A stretch of DNA of 64,000 nucleotides from Rhabdornis inornatus (GCA_013397075.1 VWZS01008816.1:496001-560000), one strand, 5' to 3'; counted from the first letter of the stretch, positions 41,174-56,100 are shown. The notes: a model not told the origin generated them from the sequence alone. Program-made: numbers and translations.

Positions 41174-44100
41174 TTTTTTTTTTTTTAGTTATAGTGTTGT
41201 GACCAGCCCATTACTTGCCCAGTACTGTTGGCCATGTGTTATGAAATTGTCAGGTTTGATGTAAGGAATGCAGATAGAAATTGCAGTCTCGGAGGTAATT
41301 GTGCTGTTCCATTGAATGCCCCCTGTAGTACTTACTTCTGTGAGAATGTAGAAACAGTTAATCTTTCTATAAATGCCTGCAAACATCAAGAGGAGTTTAT
41401 GATATAAATATTTTCTCAGTGATAGGTACCAGGAAAAGAAATTACAAAGCTAAATTACTATGGCCCTTACCTGAGTAGAGATGAGTTATATGGTTCTATA
41501 AAAAGTATGGTACTATCAGGACTGTAATATTTGCATTATCTAATCCAGCATAGTCAACATGGTATGGCACTATGCTATATATTGGGAGTCTCCTGCCTTT
41601 CCTGGGTCCGACCTGCCACTCAGACAGAACACCATGCAAAGGATTCCCTACCCTCACTGTTCCACTTCTCTGAATGCAGTGACTTAAGGGAAAGGGGAGA
41701 ATGGTGACAAGTTCCTGCCCAGCCCTGCAGGTGCATCTATTCCATGACTACCTCACTGTCACAGGTGTCCTTGCGTAACAGGCAGGGGAGGTGCTGATCT
41801 CTGCTCTGCTGATTTGCAATAGGACACAAGAAAATGGAATGAAACTGTGTCAAGGGAGGCGCAGATTAGACATCAGGAAAAGGTTCGTCATTGAGAGATT
41901 GGTCAGCCACTGGAACAGGCTCCCCAGGAAAGTGTCAGTGTCTTGAATTCTTCTCTTAGTGATATGGTTTAATTTTAGATAGTCCTGTGAGAAGTAGGAA
42001 GTTGATGATATACGGTTTAGTTTTAGATAGTCCTGTGAGAAGTAGGAAGTTGGACTTGATGATCCTTATGGGTCCTTTCTAATCCAGTATATTATATGAT
42101 TCTATGATAGAATTATCCACTAAAAATACATCAATATTTTTATAGAATCTCTTGCACTCCTGCTACTATTGGTACATTCAAGTTTGATAGTTTACTGTCA
42201 AACAGGTGTGAAGGCTGGACAACTAGACAGACACATAAACATACCCAAACATTGTTTTTTTAAAAAATTCTGTTTATTCAAACGAACTACATAGAGAAAG
42301 ATCCTTTTATATATAGGTAGGGTGGGTGAAAGGCAATAGTAAAATGGTGTGAAAAGCAAAATAAAAGATGTGCCACACTCATTATCACAGGTGAAAGAGG
42401 ACCTGGTGCAGATAGATGGTAGCAGAGATCAGGTGTCATACCTCTTATTGGAGGACACAACACCCGAACAATTCTCTTTGTTCATTGTTTCCAATTCCTG
42501 TGGGGGCTGGCATCACCTTTTGTATGTATTTTCACCACACAAGTAATGTTTTATAGATAATAAATATTTGTTCTTTTTTTTTTCTTTGTTATACTTTAAA
42601 TCCATATCAGTCTTTAATATGACTACAAACTTACAGCTTGTATGTGTGCCTTGTGTTTATGTTATGCTGTGACTGCGTTCTCAAAACCTTGGCCATCACC
42701 TGGCGACTGCATTCTGTCCTGGCACTGAATATCAATGTTTCAAATGGGCTTAAATCTTATCTCTAGTTTAAGAAGTGTCAAAAAAACCCAAAAAGTCAAC
42801 TATTCTGCAGTTTTGTCACTGTGTTGTCTATTTCTACATATCTGTACTGCAGCTACAATGGCGAGGTGTTCATATGAACCTTGTATACACTTATCTGAAT
42901 ACCAGAAAGAAGACAAACATGGTATCACGTAATACAAAGGAAAGAATGAAATGCTCATGTACCAAAAACTTTAAGTGATTGAAATCTGTGTGCCCTTGGA
43001 GTTCAGAATTGCTCCATCCTGAAGTTCCCTATACTCAAAGGAACTATAAGGTGATCATGGAGTCAGAAAAACACTATTTAGTCTTTATCTACTCCATATG
43101 CCTCCATCCATAAGGTACCAAATCATGATGTAGCCATACACCAGCCTCTTTCAGGTCCCAAACAGCTTGATTTCTTCCTCCAGCTGTGGTACTAACCAGA
43201 TGGACACCTGAGAATATGGCTATTTCTATTATCAAATAGAGTGTCTTGACAAAGGCCCATAAATTCTCTGTTGTCTTGTTCATCTTTCTTCTGTTGCTCA
43301 TTAAACACAGAAAAGGCAGACACAAATAGGCCAACTTCAGGATCTTGTAGCTGGGTCAATATCCTAGAAGACAACTTATTCTCCTGAGGTCTTTGTACTG
43401 ATTACTGGATATTTCATCTTCTTTCACTTTTTCCTTTCCTCGCTTTCAGAGTTTATGACCCAGAATATTCTTACGGTTTTGACAACAGTCTTCTGCTGTG
43501 TCCATCATATTTTTTACCTACCTCTTTCTGCTCATTTGGAGATTTCTTTTCAGAACTGCAGATAGTCTATTTTCCTCTAGATGGATTTTTGTGTGGATTT
43601 TGCCTATTAGTGTATTTCAGAAAAAGTTTTCAGAACTTTCTATTTAGATACCTTTTTATATATATTTCTACACCTTCACAGCCCATATATTCTCTAATCA
43701 TTCCTTATCCTTATTGCATCTTGTAACTTTTCTACTTCTAAATTAGGGATATCAATATATGCTTCAGAAGATGTAACCTGCTTCTGGGTTTACATGTGAT
43801 GTACAGGGTGCCCTGTTGGCCTGTCATCTCTACCTCTTACTATATGTTTTTCTTTTTCTTTAGAGAGCCGTTAGAGCTGCTTAACTTTCTATCTTGGCTT
43901 CTTATATACTCCCTCATTAATGCTGTTCACCAATTCTCAATGCTTGGTCCTCTCTGCCATGGAATACATCTTACAATACTTCCTTCTGGTTTCCTACTAA
44001 GAAAGATATTTTAAAATCTTTTTTCATATAAAGTTCTCTCAACAAACCCTTTTGCATCTTCTGACTTAGAACATTTAAAAAACCCAAATTATGATTTTTT

Positions 44101-47100
44101 TTATTTTTTAATAAAGTTTGATTTTGCTCTGCACACAAATCCTGCCATAAGGAGATGGAACAAAAAGTAAAAAAAAAAAAACAAACAACCTACAACAACA
44201 ACAAAAACATAGCAAAAACCCCCCATGATAAAATATTATTTTTTCCTTAAAAGGACCTCTTAAAAGAATTGAAATTATCCACTCCTGTGCTTGTTTACAA
44301 TGTATTGTTTTCCAAGTTACAGGACTACCATATAGTCAAAGCTCTTTGTGACATTGAGTTCTCTGAACATGCAGTTCAGTTCTTTTCTGTATTCTGCAGC
44401 TTGAAATAGATTATTTCAGAGGGAAACATGTGTCATTATTTCTGGGGAAAATAGGTGTCATTATTTCCTGCCTTTTCCACTAGAAAGAGCAGAAAATTTC
44501 TATTAATTTGGCTTGTTATTTGTATGGATAATTCTTGTATGGAGGGTATTTGCTGTAGTTAAATATCACATAACTCAGCTGGGAGTAAAGAAAGCAAAAT
44601 CTAAGTTTAGGATCCAGCTCTACAGTGGATATTTTGTGGATTCCATTTCCTAGATAATTATTTTCAGTGATTTTTATCTAATAAGTATGCATTATAAACA
44701 AATTGTGAAGTCAAAGTCATTAATATGTATATTGTGTTTGAAGATGCTTGCAGAAAACATCAGCAAGGACCAAATATATTAATTACTGTTATAGTCCTGA
44801 ACCCTAGGGAGAGTCAAACACTATAATTAAAGTTATGTTAAAATATGCCTTCTGAGAACTACAATAATCTGACAAAAGACTGTCTCTGGGCCAGGTTTAC
44901 TGTTAATTCTAGTTCATGGTATAGTAAAATAGGCAATTATGCAAGCAAAAAATGACAGAATTCACTGGTGCATTATTAATAACATAGATGGTGCCATATT
45001 AGTAGATTCATAGAATGGTTTGAGTTGGAAGAAATCTTAAAGATCTAGTTCCAACCCCCCTGCCATGACAGGGATGCCACCCATTGACCACGTTGCTCAG
45101 AACGCCACCCAACCAGGCCTTGAACACTGCCAAGGATGGGACATTTACAGCTTCTCTGGGAAACCTGGCCCAGAGCCTCACCACCCTCACAGTAAAGAAT
45201 TTTCTTTATATCTAATCTAAACCTGATGTCTTGCAGTTTGAAGCTATTCCCCCTTGTCCTATCACCACACGCCCTTATAAAATATCCATCTCCATCTCTC
45301 CAGTATGTTATCACTGTCTCCTTTATGCACTATTATAGAGCTCAGATTAGGCTCTAAATTCTGAAGGTAAAAGACCAACATCATCAGAAGCAACCTGTGA
45401 CTATGTGAAAGACAGAGAAAGACTTTGTGATTGACTCCATTGTAATATGGAACAATATAACCAGCAATATGCCCATTTTGCCTTCCTTATGAGATGCCAA
45501 TACTTTTAGGGACTTACTGAAACAAGTATTTTTATTCTCTAGCAGTCAAAAACTGAACATTTCTGAGAACTCATCTCAGTTTCAACATGCACATGCTCAT
45601 TCCCTTGATATTGGTGCTGTGATTAAACAATTTACTCGTAAAAAGCAGATTTTTCGTCATGTCATGCAATCCCAAATAAATGGAGAAATAGCATTTACTT
45701 TTATTTGTTTTTCTATGAATGTTAGAATAAATATGTAGTGTAGACAGATGATGTGAGGAAGTAAATAGTTGTGCCAAGGGTCTTGGATTTACAGGTGCTT
45801 TTTTTCATATTTGGCAGTATTTGGTTGGGAAAAGAATTTTGAAAGAATTGGTATAAAAGGAGAAACAAGTTTTAAAGTCTTCTGATCCTCAGATTAACCC
45901 ATGGCTAGCCAGTCATGTGCATAGGATGATTGTTTTTCGGGTTTGTTTTTTTTTTTTTTTTTTTTNNNNNNNNNNNNNNNNNNNNNNNNNNNNNNNNNNN
46001 NNNNNNNNNNNNNNNNNNNNNTTTTTCCCAATGCTTCCCTATATACTTAAAATACTATCTGTACTTTATGGATGCACAGTAGAGGGGTCTTGTTCATACT
46101 TTATTTCTGTGATGGAAGAGTTGAACAGGATGGAGAAAATATTTTGATTGGAGAAAAACTGTCAGTGGTAATGGCAAACATTTCATATTTTGAAGGACTG
46201 GTATATTCTGCTAAAATTTAGAGAAGGTCTTTAAGGTTAGGAAACTTTTGTAATCTAAATAATCAGCAGATTTCAAAGTTCATATGACAATGTTTCTTCT
46301 GGTAGTATCTATCTATAGTAACACTTAGAAAGCAGGGAGAACTGATGATTTGTTTTTCACAAGTTCCAATGACCTGTTTAATAATCTTTTTCTGTCATGT
46401 TCCTGCATGTGTAGTTTCATATCACACAAAACACCCCAAGCCCATTCTTGGCAATGGAAAGCAGGTATTTATTGTAATAAAAACAAATGTCTTCTGCAAA
46501 GATGGTGTGAATACCCTAAATTTTTGTAGCTGGGTAAGGATAAGAATTCAGCTCAGACATAGCTATTGTTTACATTTGCTAATTAGATCTTAATCACATT
46601 TATGGGATTAGGGAAGTTTATTTTCAATTTATGTAGAAGGAGACCTGAAATAAGGAAAAATGTACCTAATGTTGACTATGAGATCACAAATATATTTGGA
46701 AAATCCAATCGATATTAGATGAAATTTTCTTTGGTGTCTATTGGAATGGAAATTGATGCTCTGAGACCTCCACATGATGTCATGTGCAACTAAGTTGGCT
46801 TTGGATGTTTCAGGTACTTCTGTGGTCCAAGTTACAGCTACTGATGCTGATGACCCTTCATATGGAAACAGTGCCAGAATAATTTACAGCATACTTCAAG
46901 GCCAGCCATATTTCTCTGTGGAACCAGAAACAGGTCATGAAAATTTTTATTATTTTAATTTACCATAAACTTTAAACACTTTGTTTCATTTAAAAGACCT
47001 TAGATGACCTAAAAAAAATTAATTAAAAACTAACTGAAATGAAAGAGCATTTCTTGCTTTTTTCTCATGATTTATAACTTTTATAATACATACAAAAACT

Positions 47101-50100
47101 CAAGACATCTGAAATTATGAAGTAATTTTACAGTGGTACTGTATGTGTTATAGCTTAAGATTTAAATAGTAACACTTTTGATAAAGACAAGAAAAAGGTT
47201 TCTTTCTCAGAAAATATTGTTCTTTTTTTCCTAATGATTCTACTTGGATTTATAAAAGGTGTTCTTTCTCCTAAACCTTGGTCATAAATATCTTGAATCC
47301 TTTTTAGCATGAAACTGAAAGGGACCTGTGGCATAGAACAAGTATTCAACCAAGACATAAAGACTTCTATAAGACTACAATAAAACTTATGGACAGAAAC
47401 TTTTACTTTGAAACATTAAATGAATACTTTAGAGATTTATTTCAAGATTAATATAAAAAAAGATGCAGCAGATTTCTGCATATAAGCAACAAACGCATCA
47501 TTAGCCATTTTCCAATTTTCTTTCTTTTAGGCATCATCAGGACTGCATTGCCAAACATGAACAGAGAAAACAGGGAGCAATACCAAGTGGTCATCCAGGC
47601 TAAAGACATGGGAGGCCAGATGGGCGGATTATCAGGGACCACCACTGTGAACATCACACTGACTGATGTCAACGACAATCCACCTCGCTTCCCCCAGAGT
47701 AAGCTGCATTTAATAGTTGACTTGTGCTGTAAGAGTTAAGCAGTCACCATCTGGTTTAATTTAGAGAAAATCTAGATTATGTGGCACACATAAACAAAAG
47801 GCTTATGTGCTGATTATTATTATTAAAGCAGTATATTAAATGTTACAGTATTTTTTGTTAGAAAACAGTTACATGATCAAATGTAACTGCAGTAAACCTG
47901 GAATTCCTCCCAGTAACATGGGGAGCAATAGTAGGTGGACTCATAAGAGCATTAGAGCAATGTTTTTGCTTTCCTTACCTATTGCTTAAATCCTACATTC
48001 TCTCCCACTGGAGAATAAAACATGTTGTAATTCTAGATACGCAGAAATGTTTGAATTGAAGTATCTGCTTAAATATTTAATCATCAAGAATGTGGAAAAG
48101 AAATTACTCAAAGGGAATCAGACAGATTTGTACTTTTTCAGCTATACAACTACAAAACAACATAGAAAATTTCCCAAATTAAACTAAATGGCATTTAACT
48201 TTTTTAGGGTTTTTTACAGCTTCAGTGAAGGTTTTTATAATGCTTTTTGCCTTTTGATAATACAGCTGTCAAGACTTTGTAAAAACAAACCAAAATGTAA
48301 AAATGCTCTTGGTCTCTATCTGATATGGAATTATTAAACTATGTAACATTGAACTTGTAACTGTTAAGCATTTTAAATACATTTGAAGCCTGTTGCATAA
48401 ATTGAAATTGCAATATTTGCAGGATGATTTAGATTTACTTAATATGTAAAGGATTTAGAGTATCCTCACCACACATTTTAAACACTCTATAATTCTACTC
48501 AATCCAGTAGTTACTGACGCACTCTTCTTGATCAAAATAACAGAATGAGCTTCAAATTATGCTCTTTATGGCACAACTGGAGTACATAATTATGTTCAAT
48601 TTAATACTGCAGTTAATATATATGTGTTTAGCTCAGATATGTATCAGCATGTCATTTCATATACACACCTGAAGTAAAAAAGTCATGCACCATTGAGTAA
48701 GTAGAATTTGTGAACTTTCACAAAGGTCATATTCTGAATTTATTGTTAATTTATCATTTTATTTTCTTTGTTTTTCCACAAATTTTCATTTATTATTTTT
48801 ATTGTTACCATTTGTATATAGAAGATTATGGTATTTCCACTGTTGTGTAGGAGATGAATGCTATATTACTCCTCTCTGGACACACTGAAGAAGACTGTTC
48901 TAAGAGGTGTCATGTTCAAAGCCTTACAGAAAAAAAAATTAACAGTTAAATGTAAGACAGCATAAAAGCTTCAAAATGTTTCTTTTTCTCTTTTCTCTTG
49001 TTTCTTAAACAGTGTGTTAAATTAGAAGTTAGAAGGATGGAATCTTTCTTGACCATTTTAACATGACTTATCTGGGAATCCAACATAACATTTGAAAGAG
49101 AAGGATTTCATGTAACATCTCTGCATTTTTCTTTAATGTCAGTTTAAATGAGATGTGTCATTTGCTTTAAAGAAACTTAATTTTACTCTCATAGGCTTTT
49201 GTTGTTTGATTTTTATCTCTACTTTCTCTCTGCCAATTTCTTTGATATACATGCATGTTTCATTGGAGATGAAAACTAAAGCATTTATAGAGATGACACA
49301 TTTTACTAGATACATGGAAGTAAAAATAGCTATTGACTTAAAAAAAAATTATATTTAATCTCAAAATAGAAATACACATTACAATGATTCATGATTTTAA
49401 CAGAGTTCCATGAGACTGCTGGAATTGAAACTGATGAAGTTAAATTATTCTCATTCAATTCCATTAATAAAAAACCCATATGTATTAGGTTAATGAAACA
49501 ATAATATTCATATCAGATTTATAAATTACCAGGCTAAGGATTAGCATGTCCATTTTGCTTCCATAGGACTCAGCATATTACAGCTATATGTTTCAATAAA
49601 ATGTTTAATATCAGCTTGAATGTCTCCCACAAGAAACTCATATTAAAATTGTGGAAAATTCAACATAATGTATTGTATTATACTTTCTAAAAAAAAAAAA
49701 TATATATATATATATAACTCCTAATACCTCTGTTGCTTACATTATGAAGCAAGGATTCTTCAGAATATTTTTCTCTTCTTAAAAATATACTAAAACCCAC
49801 ATAGATAACAGTGATGATGAGATTGAAAACTTCTTCAAGGTGCTACAGAAAGGTCTTCAAAAACTTCAGACATTGGATCTCTGTTTCAACTGTAATATTT
49901 CCAAGTATTCTCAGAAGTAAGGAGATAGAGTTGATCAGTGATAAATGGAAAAAGCAATTTATGTACTTAGAAGCCTGAGTCTGAATGCAACTCAGGGCAC
50001 CTGAATTATGGCAGCCCGTGTTTCTCATGTAGTACTTTATAATATTTACCTTTACATTATATGCCTATTCAAGAGTGAATGGGAAGAAGGGTGAATGGAA

Positions 50101-53100
50101 AAATAAGATTGGTTTTTCGTTCTTTATGACTGACTAAAGTATTTTCAATCCCAAGTGTGTAGACTTTAATCCTCGACCTGATTTCTGCTCTCCTTCGTGT
50201 ATGAAAACTTATTCCTTTCCATGATCCTCCCATTTCTTTTCCTGACAGACAAATGAAAGGACATCATTCACTGGAATAAATGCAAAGAGTAAACGACTTT
50301 CCTTGAAAAGAGTGAAATAAGATTGACAGCAGAATTTTGCAAGGATGATTCTACTTTGGTGTATTTTGTATTCTGATACAATGTCTAAAACTGTACTGCA
50401 TCCCATACTTAGTCAATGCATTAAATGTCTTCAGTGATAAAAATAATAAAATTAAGTGTCTCATACTATGGTGGAGATTTCTAGAAATAGGTAGGTTAGA
50501 CTAAAAATTGTCTTTTAAATGATAAGTTTCTGGTTATTTTCCCTCTCTGTTTTCACTACCTTATTAGCAATTCATTATATGAGCTCTTACCACTTTCTAG
50601 ACTAAATTAATGGCTTTGGTATTGCACTGGGACTCAAAGTAGTGTCCACAAGGCACAGCTTAGGGATGTAGTTTTAAGCGCTGAAGAAAAAAAATGTGGG
50701 GACTAGTTGAAACCTCATAAAAATAATTATAACATATAAATATTAATTGGGGAAAAATGCAAAAAAACCCAGTCTTTCAACATAGTCTCCTATAGTACTG
50801 CTTAAGTACTAAACTGAGGGAAATTTTTCTTTTGCTTTTTTTGTAACCATTAGGTGATTACAGAGAGATTCTCTACTAGTGAAGTGTACAGATTAAGATA
50901 TTACAGAAAGGTAATGAAAATGTTAGAGAAAATGCAGGATAAAGTACTCGATTGGACATCAAAATGTGACTATGCAAAAATAAACACATATAAATAGAAT
51001 GTGGTGTGTACATGCCATATAGAATTCATTCTGCTGCTATATGTAAGTTTAATATTAAAACATGCTTAAGTAAAATGATGTGAAGAAATTAAAGTATTTC
51101 AATATTTTTCATTCAACATTTAATTGCAAACTAAATGTGAATGCATTTATTTTTCAGTTTTTGGGTTTTTTCAGGTTTGTCACATGGGAACATAGTAATG
51201 TAATAGAACAGAAAAAAATAACTCTGTAGAAGCACAAAAAAAGAAAAAACAAAACAAAACCCCAAAAAAACCAAAACCAAAACCAAAACCAAACAAAAAA
51301 ACTCAAATAACCCAATAAATAATAGGGGTTTATTTTTGTAGTGAGTGTCACTCTGTAGCTGACTTGTAATACACCAATAATCCTCAAATGACTCATGCTT
51401 TCCTGAGATGATAAAATAATGTTGTCAGTGACCTTCCCATACAACCTTGCCAATCTCTCCCATGATTCTTCTTGATTGCAAAAAACTAATACTCCTTTAA
51501 TGGACTTTTCTGTACTACTTATTTGTGGAAATATATGTATGTGTTGCTTTTTGTATAGCCTGTTCAACTTTTTACTGCTGTAGTTGCTGACTTTTACCAT
51601 TTCCACTTTTGCATTATTTCAAGCATACTTCTAACTCCTTTAACTTAGGTAGTCTCTAAGTAGAACAAAAAAAATCTTGGAAGACTTAACTAGGGCCATA
51701 GAAGAAAATGTTTTCCAAGAGAGATTTGATGAATTCACTTTCATCTTTGGAATGACAACTGTAGATGCATTAATTTTAAAATATTTTTTTTCTGAGAATT
51801 CTTCATAGCGCATTATGTTCCCTATGTGTTTTTCTAGCATACGTTTCAACAGATGGGATCAAATATCTCAACCCTTATTTACAGTTTTCACACTAAGGCT
51901 AGGTCATGGAAGGCTAAAATATATGGTAAGATACTTATTTCAATTTATTGTAGCATATCTGAATGATGACAGTTTTATTCCTATGCATTTTATCAGCTGT
52001 ATGACACTACCATAAAGGGATATAACTGAGATAAGAAAAACAGCACGAACCAAGAATTGCAGTATTCATAAGTCTATTTAAGTATGAATTAACTACTTTA
52101 ACAAATATAGGCACAATTTATGCTCATAGATTTTTAAAACACCTCCCCCTGCATTAATGTGTGATTCAAATTTATTTAATATGATATCTTACTGTCTAAT
52201 TTTGAAAGCTGAAATGTCAGTCTGTTGCATAGAATTGTCCAGGAAAATCAAGGAATTCTATTATTGTTATTGCTTCCACGATAAAATACATGTAAAATAT
52301 ATCTCAGAGATTGCCCTTAGATATTAAGGGGTAAAAAAGAAGAGTGAAATGTGGCAAGAACACAAAGCAATCTTTCCAGATGATATTTCAGGAATGAAAG
52401 GAAAATGAGGACAAGAAAATTACAAGGAAAAGAAAGGCAAGAAGAGTGCAGATATAGTTGACTTTTCTCTGAGACAGAATAAAGGTCTTTCACAACCCTA
52501 CTTTCCTATTAATTTTTTTTTCTACAATTTTTTTACAGTATTCTTTATAAAGCTTTCCTCTGGATAGTTCTGTGCCTCAAGTGCTCTAGAATAAAAAACA
52601 CACAAAATTATGTTATCACCTATTGTGTCACACAGTGCTACTTCATGCACATGTACCAGTTTGTGGGGGTCCTGAATGACTCTTTGTCTCTTTGACAGGT
52701 ACCATCCATCTCCGCATTCCTGAGTCCTCCCCAGTTGGGACAGCCATTGGCAGCGTTAAAGCCACAGATGCGGACACTGGAAAAAATGCAGAAGTAGAGT
52801 ACAGAATTATAGATGGTGATGGGACCGATATGTTTGATATTGTGACACAGAAGGACACACAGGAAGGCATCATCACTGTGCGAAAGGTGTCTATTAACAG
52901 CATTCACTAAATGATCTTGATGTCAATGTTACGTCACAAACATTCATTGCTTACATCATGTGATAACACATGCTAACTGCTTAACATTTGCAAGCATCCC
53001 TCATCAGTGACTGGAAAAGTACTATTTCTTTTTAAGAGGAACCGGAAATAAAAGGTGGTGACCATATCTAAGATGCAGCTTAGGTTTAAAGCATTGTTGC

Positions 53101-56100
53101 CACCAAAGTATAAAAAAGTGGACCAGCCTGAATGTGTTAGCACTATCTCTGTGATTTCAAATGCAGATTTCTTAGGTATTTCTGTGACCTACTTTCTTCA
53201 GCAAGCAATCAGCAGCTCACTCACTAATGAGAGACATAGATTTTCCTTCTCTGTGAGATTCTCATCTACTTGGGTGAGATTAATTCTGTATGCCAGAACA
53301 CAGAATTTCAAATTATATGGTTTTGTTCCTGTTTCCAATGTATAAGAGGGCTGCCACATTGATACCTAGGGAGGCTACCTGGAACAAAGGCTAGACAGTG
53401 TTAAAGGAATAAAGTAGGTATTTATTAAAATACCTTATATTATCTAGTTATTAAAAGGCCTTCAAGACACCTTGGGCTGTACAAGAGCCTGGTCGTGGCT
53501 CCACCCAAGATGGATGACAGGTCAGATGTTTTCACACTTTTGTAAGTTTTGACTCATTTACATATTGGGGTTAATTTTCCATTTATAGCTTCAGGTTATG
53601 AAGTCCCATCCTCAGATTGCTCTCCTCAGTTCACTGTTGTTTATACTTTTTGGGCTGAAGCTGCAACGGTGTCCTTGGTTCTCAGGCTGGAAAAGGATTG
53701 TTTTGTCTAACTAAACTGTGAAGAGAACTTACTAACACTTTATATGAAGTTCAGAGTCACACACTAATGCAGTACGGAATCTGAAAAATATAAAAGCTAA
53801 AACTTAAGGCATCAACATGAGCACTGTGTATGTAATGAAGGTGTTCCTGTTCCAGAGCTAGCTTTAGTTCTGCCCTCTGTCTTGCACTGTCAGAGCAATT
53901 TTCAGATGTTTGTCTTCTAAGTCTAAGATCTCACAAGTAGAAATGCCACTCTCCTACTCCTCAAAAATTTCCCTTCCAGAAGTTCCTTGGTCCTTGTCTT
54001 TGGGACTTTGAGATGAACTCCAAAGAGTTCAGACACCAATTTTGAGATAAATCACTGTTTATATTAGCTTTCCAAACAAATGTCCTTAAGCATAGAATAA
54101 TTAAATAAACAGTGTTATAAAATATACCTCCACATCTCTTGATAATGGCAACCAAGGGAGAAGTTCTGCAAAGAGTGTTCCTTTTCAATTTCTGTGTTTT
54201 ATTGTGTTCATAGTCAGAGTAGCTGTTTATCTGGGAAAAAATGAAAAAAACCCTGAAGTTTGAGGTCTTAAATTTTCCTTTTCCTAGTTTGTGAAGGCTT
54301 CTCTTGAGATGCTCTTTTCTTGTTTGCTTCGGATTCTCATATAGATATTAAATCAATAGTGTCTTGAAAAAAGTCTAGTAGCTGAATCAAGCACAAGAAA
54401 TTTCCTAAATTATAATACAGCAGTTCCAAAAATGTCAATAAATACTAATGAACAAGATCTTCTGATTTTGTCATTAACAGTCTGACAGAATTTGCATTTT
54501 TCAGGATGCTTTCGCAGTCATGAATAAGTAGTTTATTCAATACCACAGACAACAGCACTAACAAGCAAGGAAGATGAGAATGCTCAGTTCATTGATTCAT
54601 TAAAATAGTCTCCTTTTTTTATTAATATTTATCTACATTGATTGCAAATTTTGTTTTCAGTGGTGAATAACTACAAATAGCTTGTGTTCCTTTACAAAGT
54701 CTCTAAGTTATTAACCCTGAACTTATTATGTGCTGTAAAAGAACTTCTTCTATACAAATTTCTCACAGACAAAATAATTGATTTTCCACAATTTCATGTA
54801 TTTTGGCAAGAATTTTTTTCATTACTGTTGGTGTGCTGGAATTTCTGTATAATCCACAAGTTTTATATCCATGTTTTGCACTGTAGATGGACAAGATGTC
54901 TAAACTGGATGTGAATGTTGTAGTAGCAAGTTTACATATTCATGGTGCACATTCTGCCAGATTAAACCAATTAGAAACAATCAGGACTAGCATGTCTTCT
55001 TTGCTTTTAGGGTTGAAGCCAGCTGAATGATGCACTTTACAGACACAGCAATAGCCTCAGATCTAGGTTAAATAGTTGTGTTTTTCAATTGTATTCATAG
55101 ATACTCTCCCATCTGCTCTGACTACTTTTTTAAAACAAGTCTGGGGAAGTGGGGAAACTCATTCTTTCACTGGACTGCATCTTTCTGCTTTTGAATAGTG
55201 TATCTAAATATCTAACCTGTCACTTTGGCATCTTTAGTGAACATAAATTAGTATTTAAAAGCAGCTAGGCAGAAAAAAATGAGTCGTCAACCACCCATTT
55301 TGATGAATGAAAACCACCAGTTCTATATCTCTCTGAGAATCTGTGAGTTAATAAAGTCTTCTTTGTATCAGGAAGGTAGATTTTCAGCTTGCTCATTTCC
55401 TTAGAATCATTAACTAGCTAACACTTTTCATCTATGACAGCTAGAAAAATTTGAAGGAATAGAATTCTTTTCTATCCAAAATGATTTCTAATTATAACCC
55501 TGAATTGCTCCTCCTTCCATTTTGAAAAGGAACTGCTGACATAAATGTCAAATATATTTTCAAAAAAAAAACCCCTTCTGATGTTGGATTCATTAAATTA
55601 AATGAAAAGGAACAAGATTAAGCACTACTGTTTCTCTATATATAGAGAGCTTTGACACACATACCTTCCTCAAAAGACACCTAAAACGTTCCTGATATTT
55701 AAGGCCTTGACAATAAGAATACTTTGGTCATTTTGATAATCCAGGAGTTTACAGAATTTCCTTTCGAATATTAGTGCTGAATAACTTGTTCTGGAATGTT
55801 TCTATTTCCAGTCAGTATCTCAAGCATTTTAAATGGATATATGTTTTTTTCAAATCCATATTCTTGTGAAACAGCTGCAAAATTCCCTAAATAATTGGTT
55901 AATTTGCACTGAAAATCTTTTTGTCATTCATGCTGAGATAATTTAACTAATAGTTAGGGAAATATACTTCTTCTAAAAACAAAGGTAATTTCTTATTAGA
56001 CAAAGTGCTCCTGTGGTGGGAAAAATATTAGTTGTGTTTGTGTTCCCACAATGCAGGGATGCAGGGCAGAATCTGATAAGGCTTGAGCCCTCTTCAGTTT

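Larger units (their letters stand above)
38485..46813 (+). other. CDH10: CDH10 intron between coding exons 2 and 3 (8.3 kb)
   Basis: GT at 38485 and AG at 46812-46813; phase 1. It contains two CR1 fragments (41785-42109 forward, 45006-45305 reverse), a long T-rich tract (41112-41186), a possible minus-strand coding remnant (43080-43980), an A/C-rich tract near 44166-44225, and a T run with an assembly gap (45944-46021). The remaining AT-rich sequence shows nothing I can name. Confidence 0.85.
47699..52698 (+). other. CDH10: CDH10 intron between coding exons 4 and 5 (5.0 kb)
   Basis: GT at 47699 and AG at 52697-52698; phase 1. AT-rich, with a poly(A)/(TA)n run (49689-49716) and an A/C-rich tract (51236-51302). 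The 150-codon minus-strand frame at 51154-51606 runs through that tract and is a composition artefact. Nothing else recognised. Confidence 0.88.

Noticed and set aside
51154..51606. 150-codon open frame on the minus strand, the longest in the window
   Set aside because: It runs through an A/C-rich tract (G/T-rich on this strand), giving a run of Phe and Trp. No start context, domain or splice support; a composition artefact.
52638..52907. Two overlapping minus-strand frames of 86 and 89 codons
   Set aside because: Antisense shadows of CDH10 coding exon 5.
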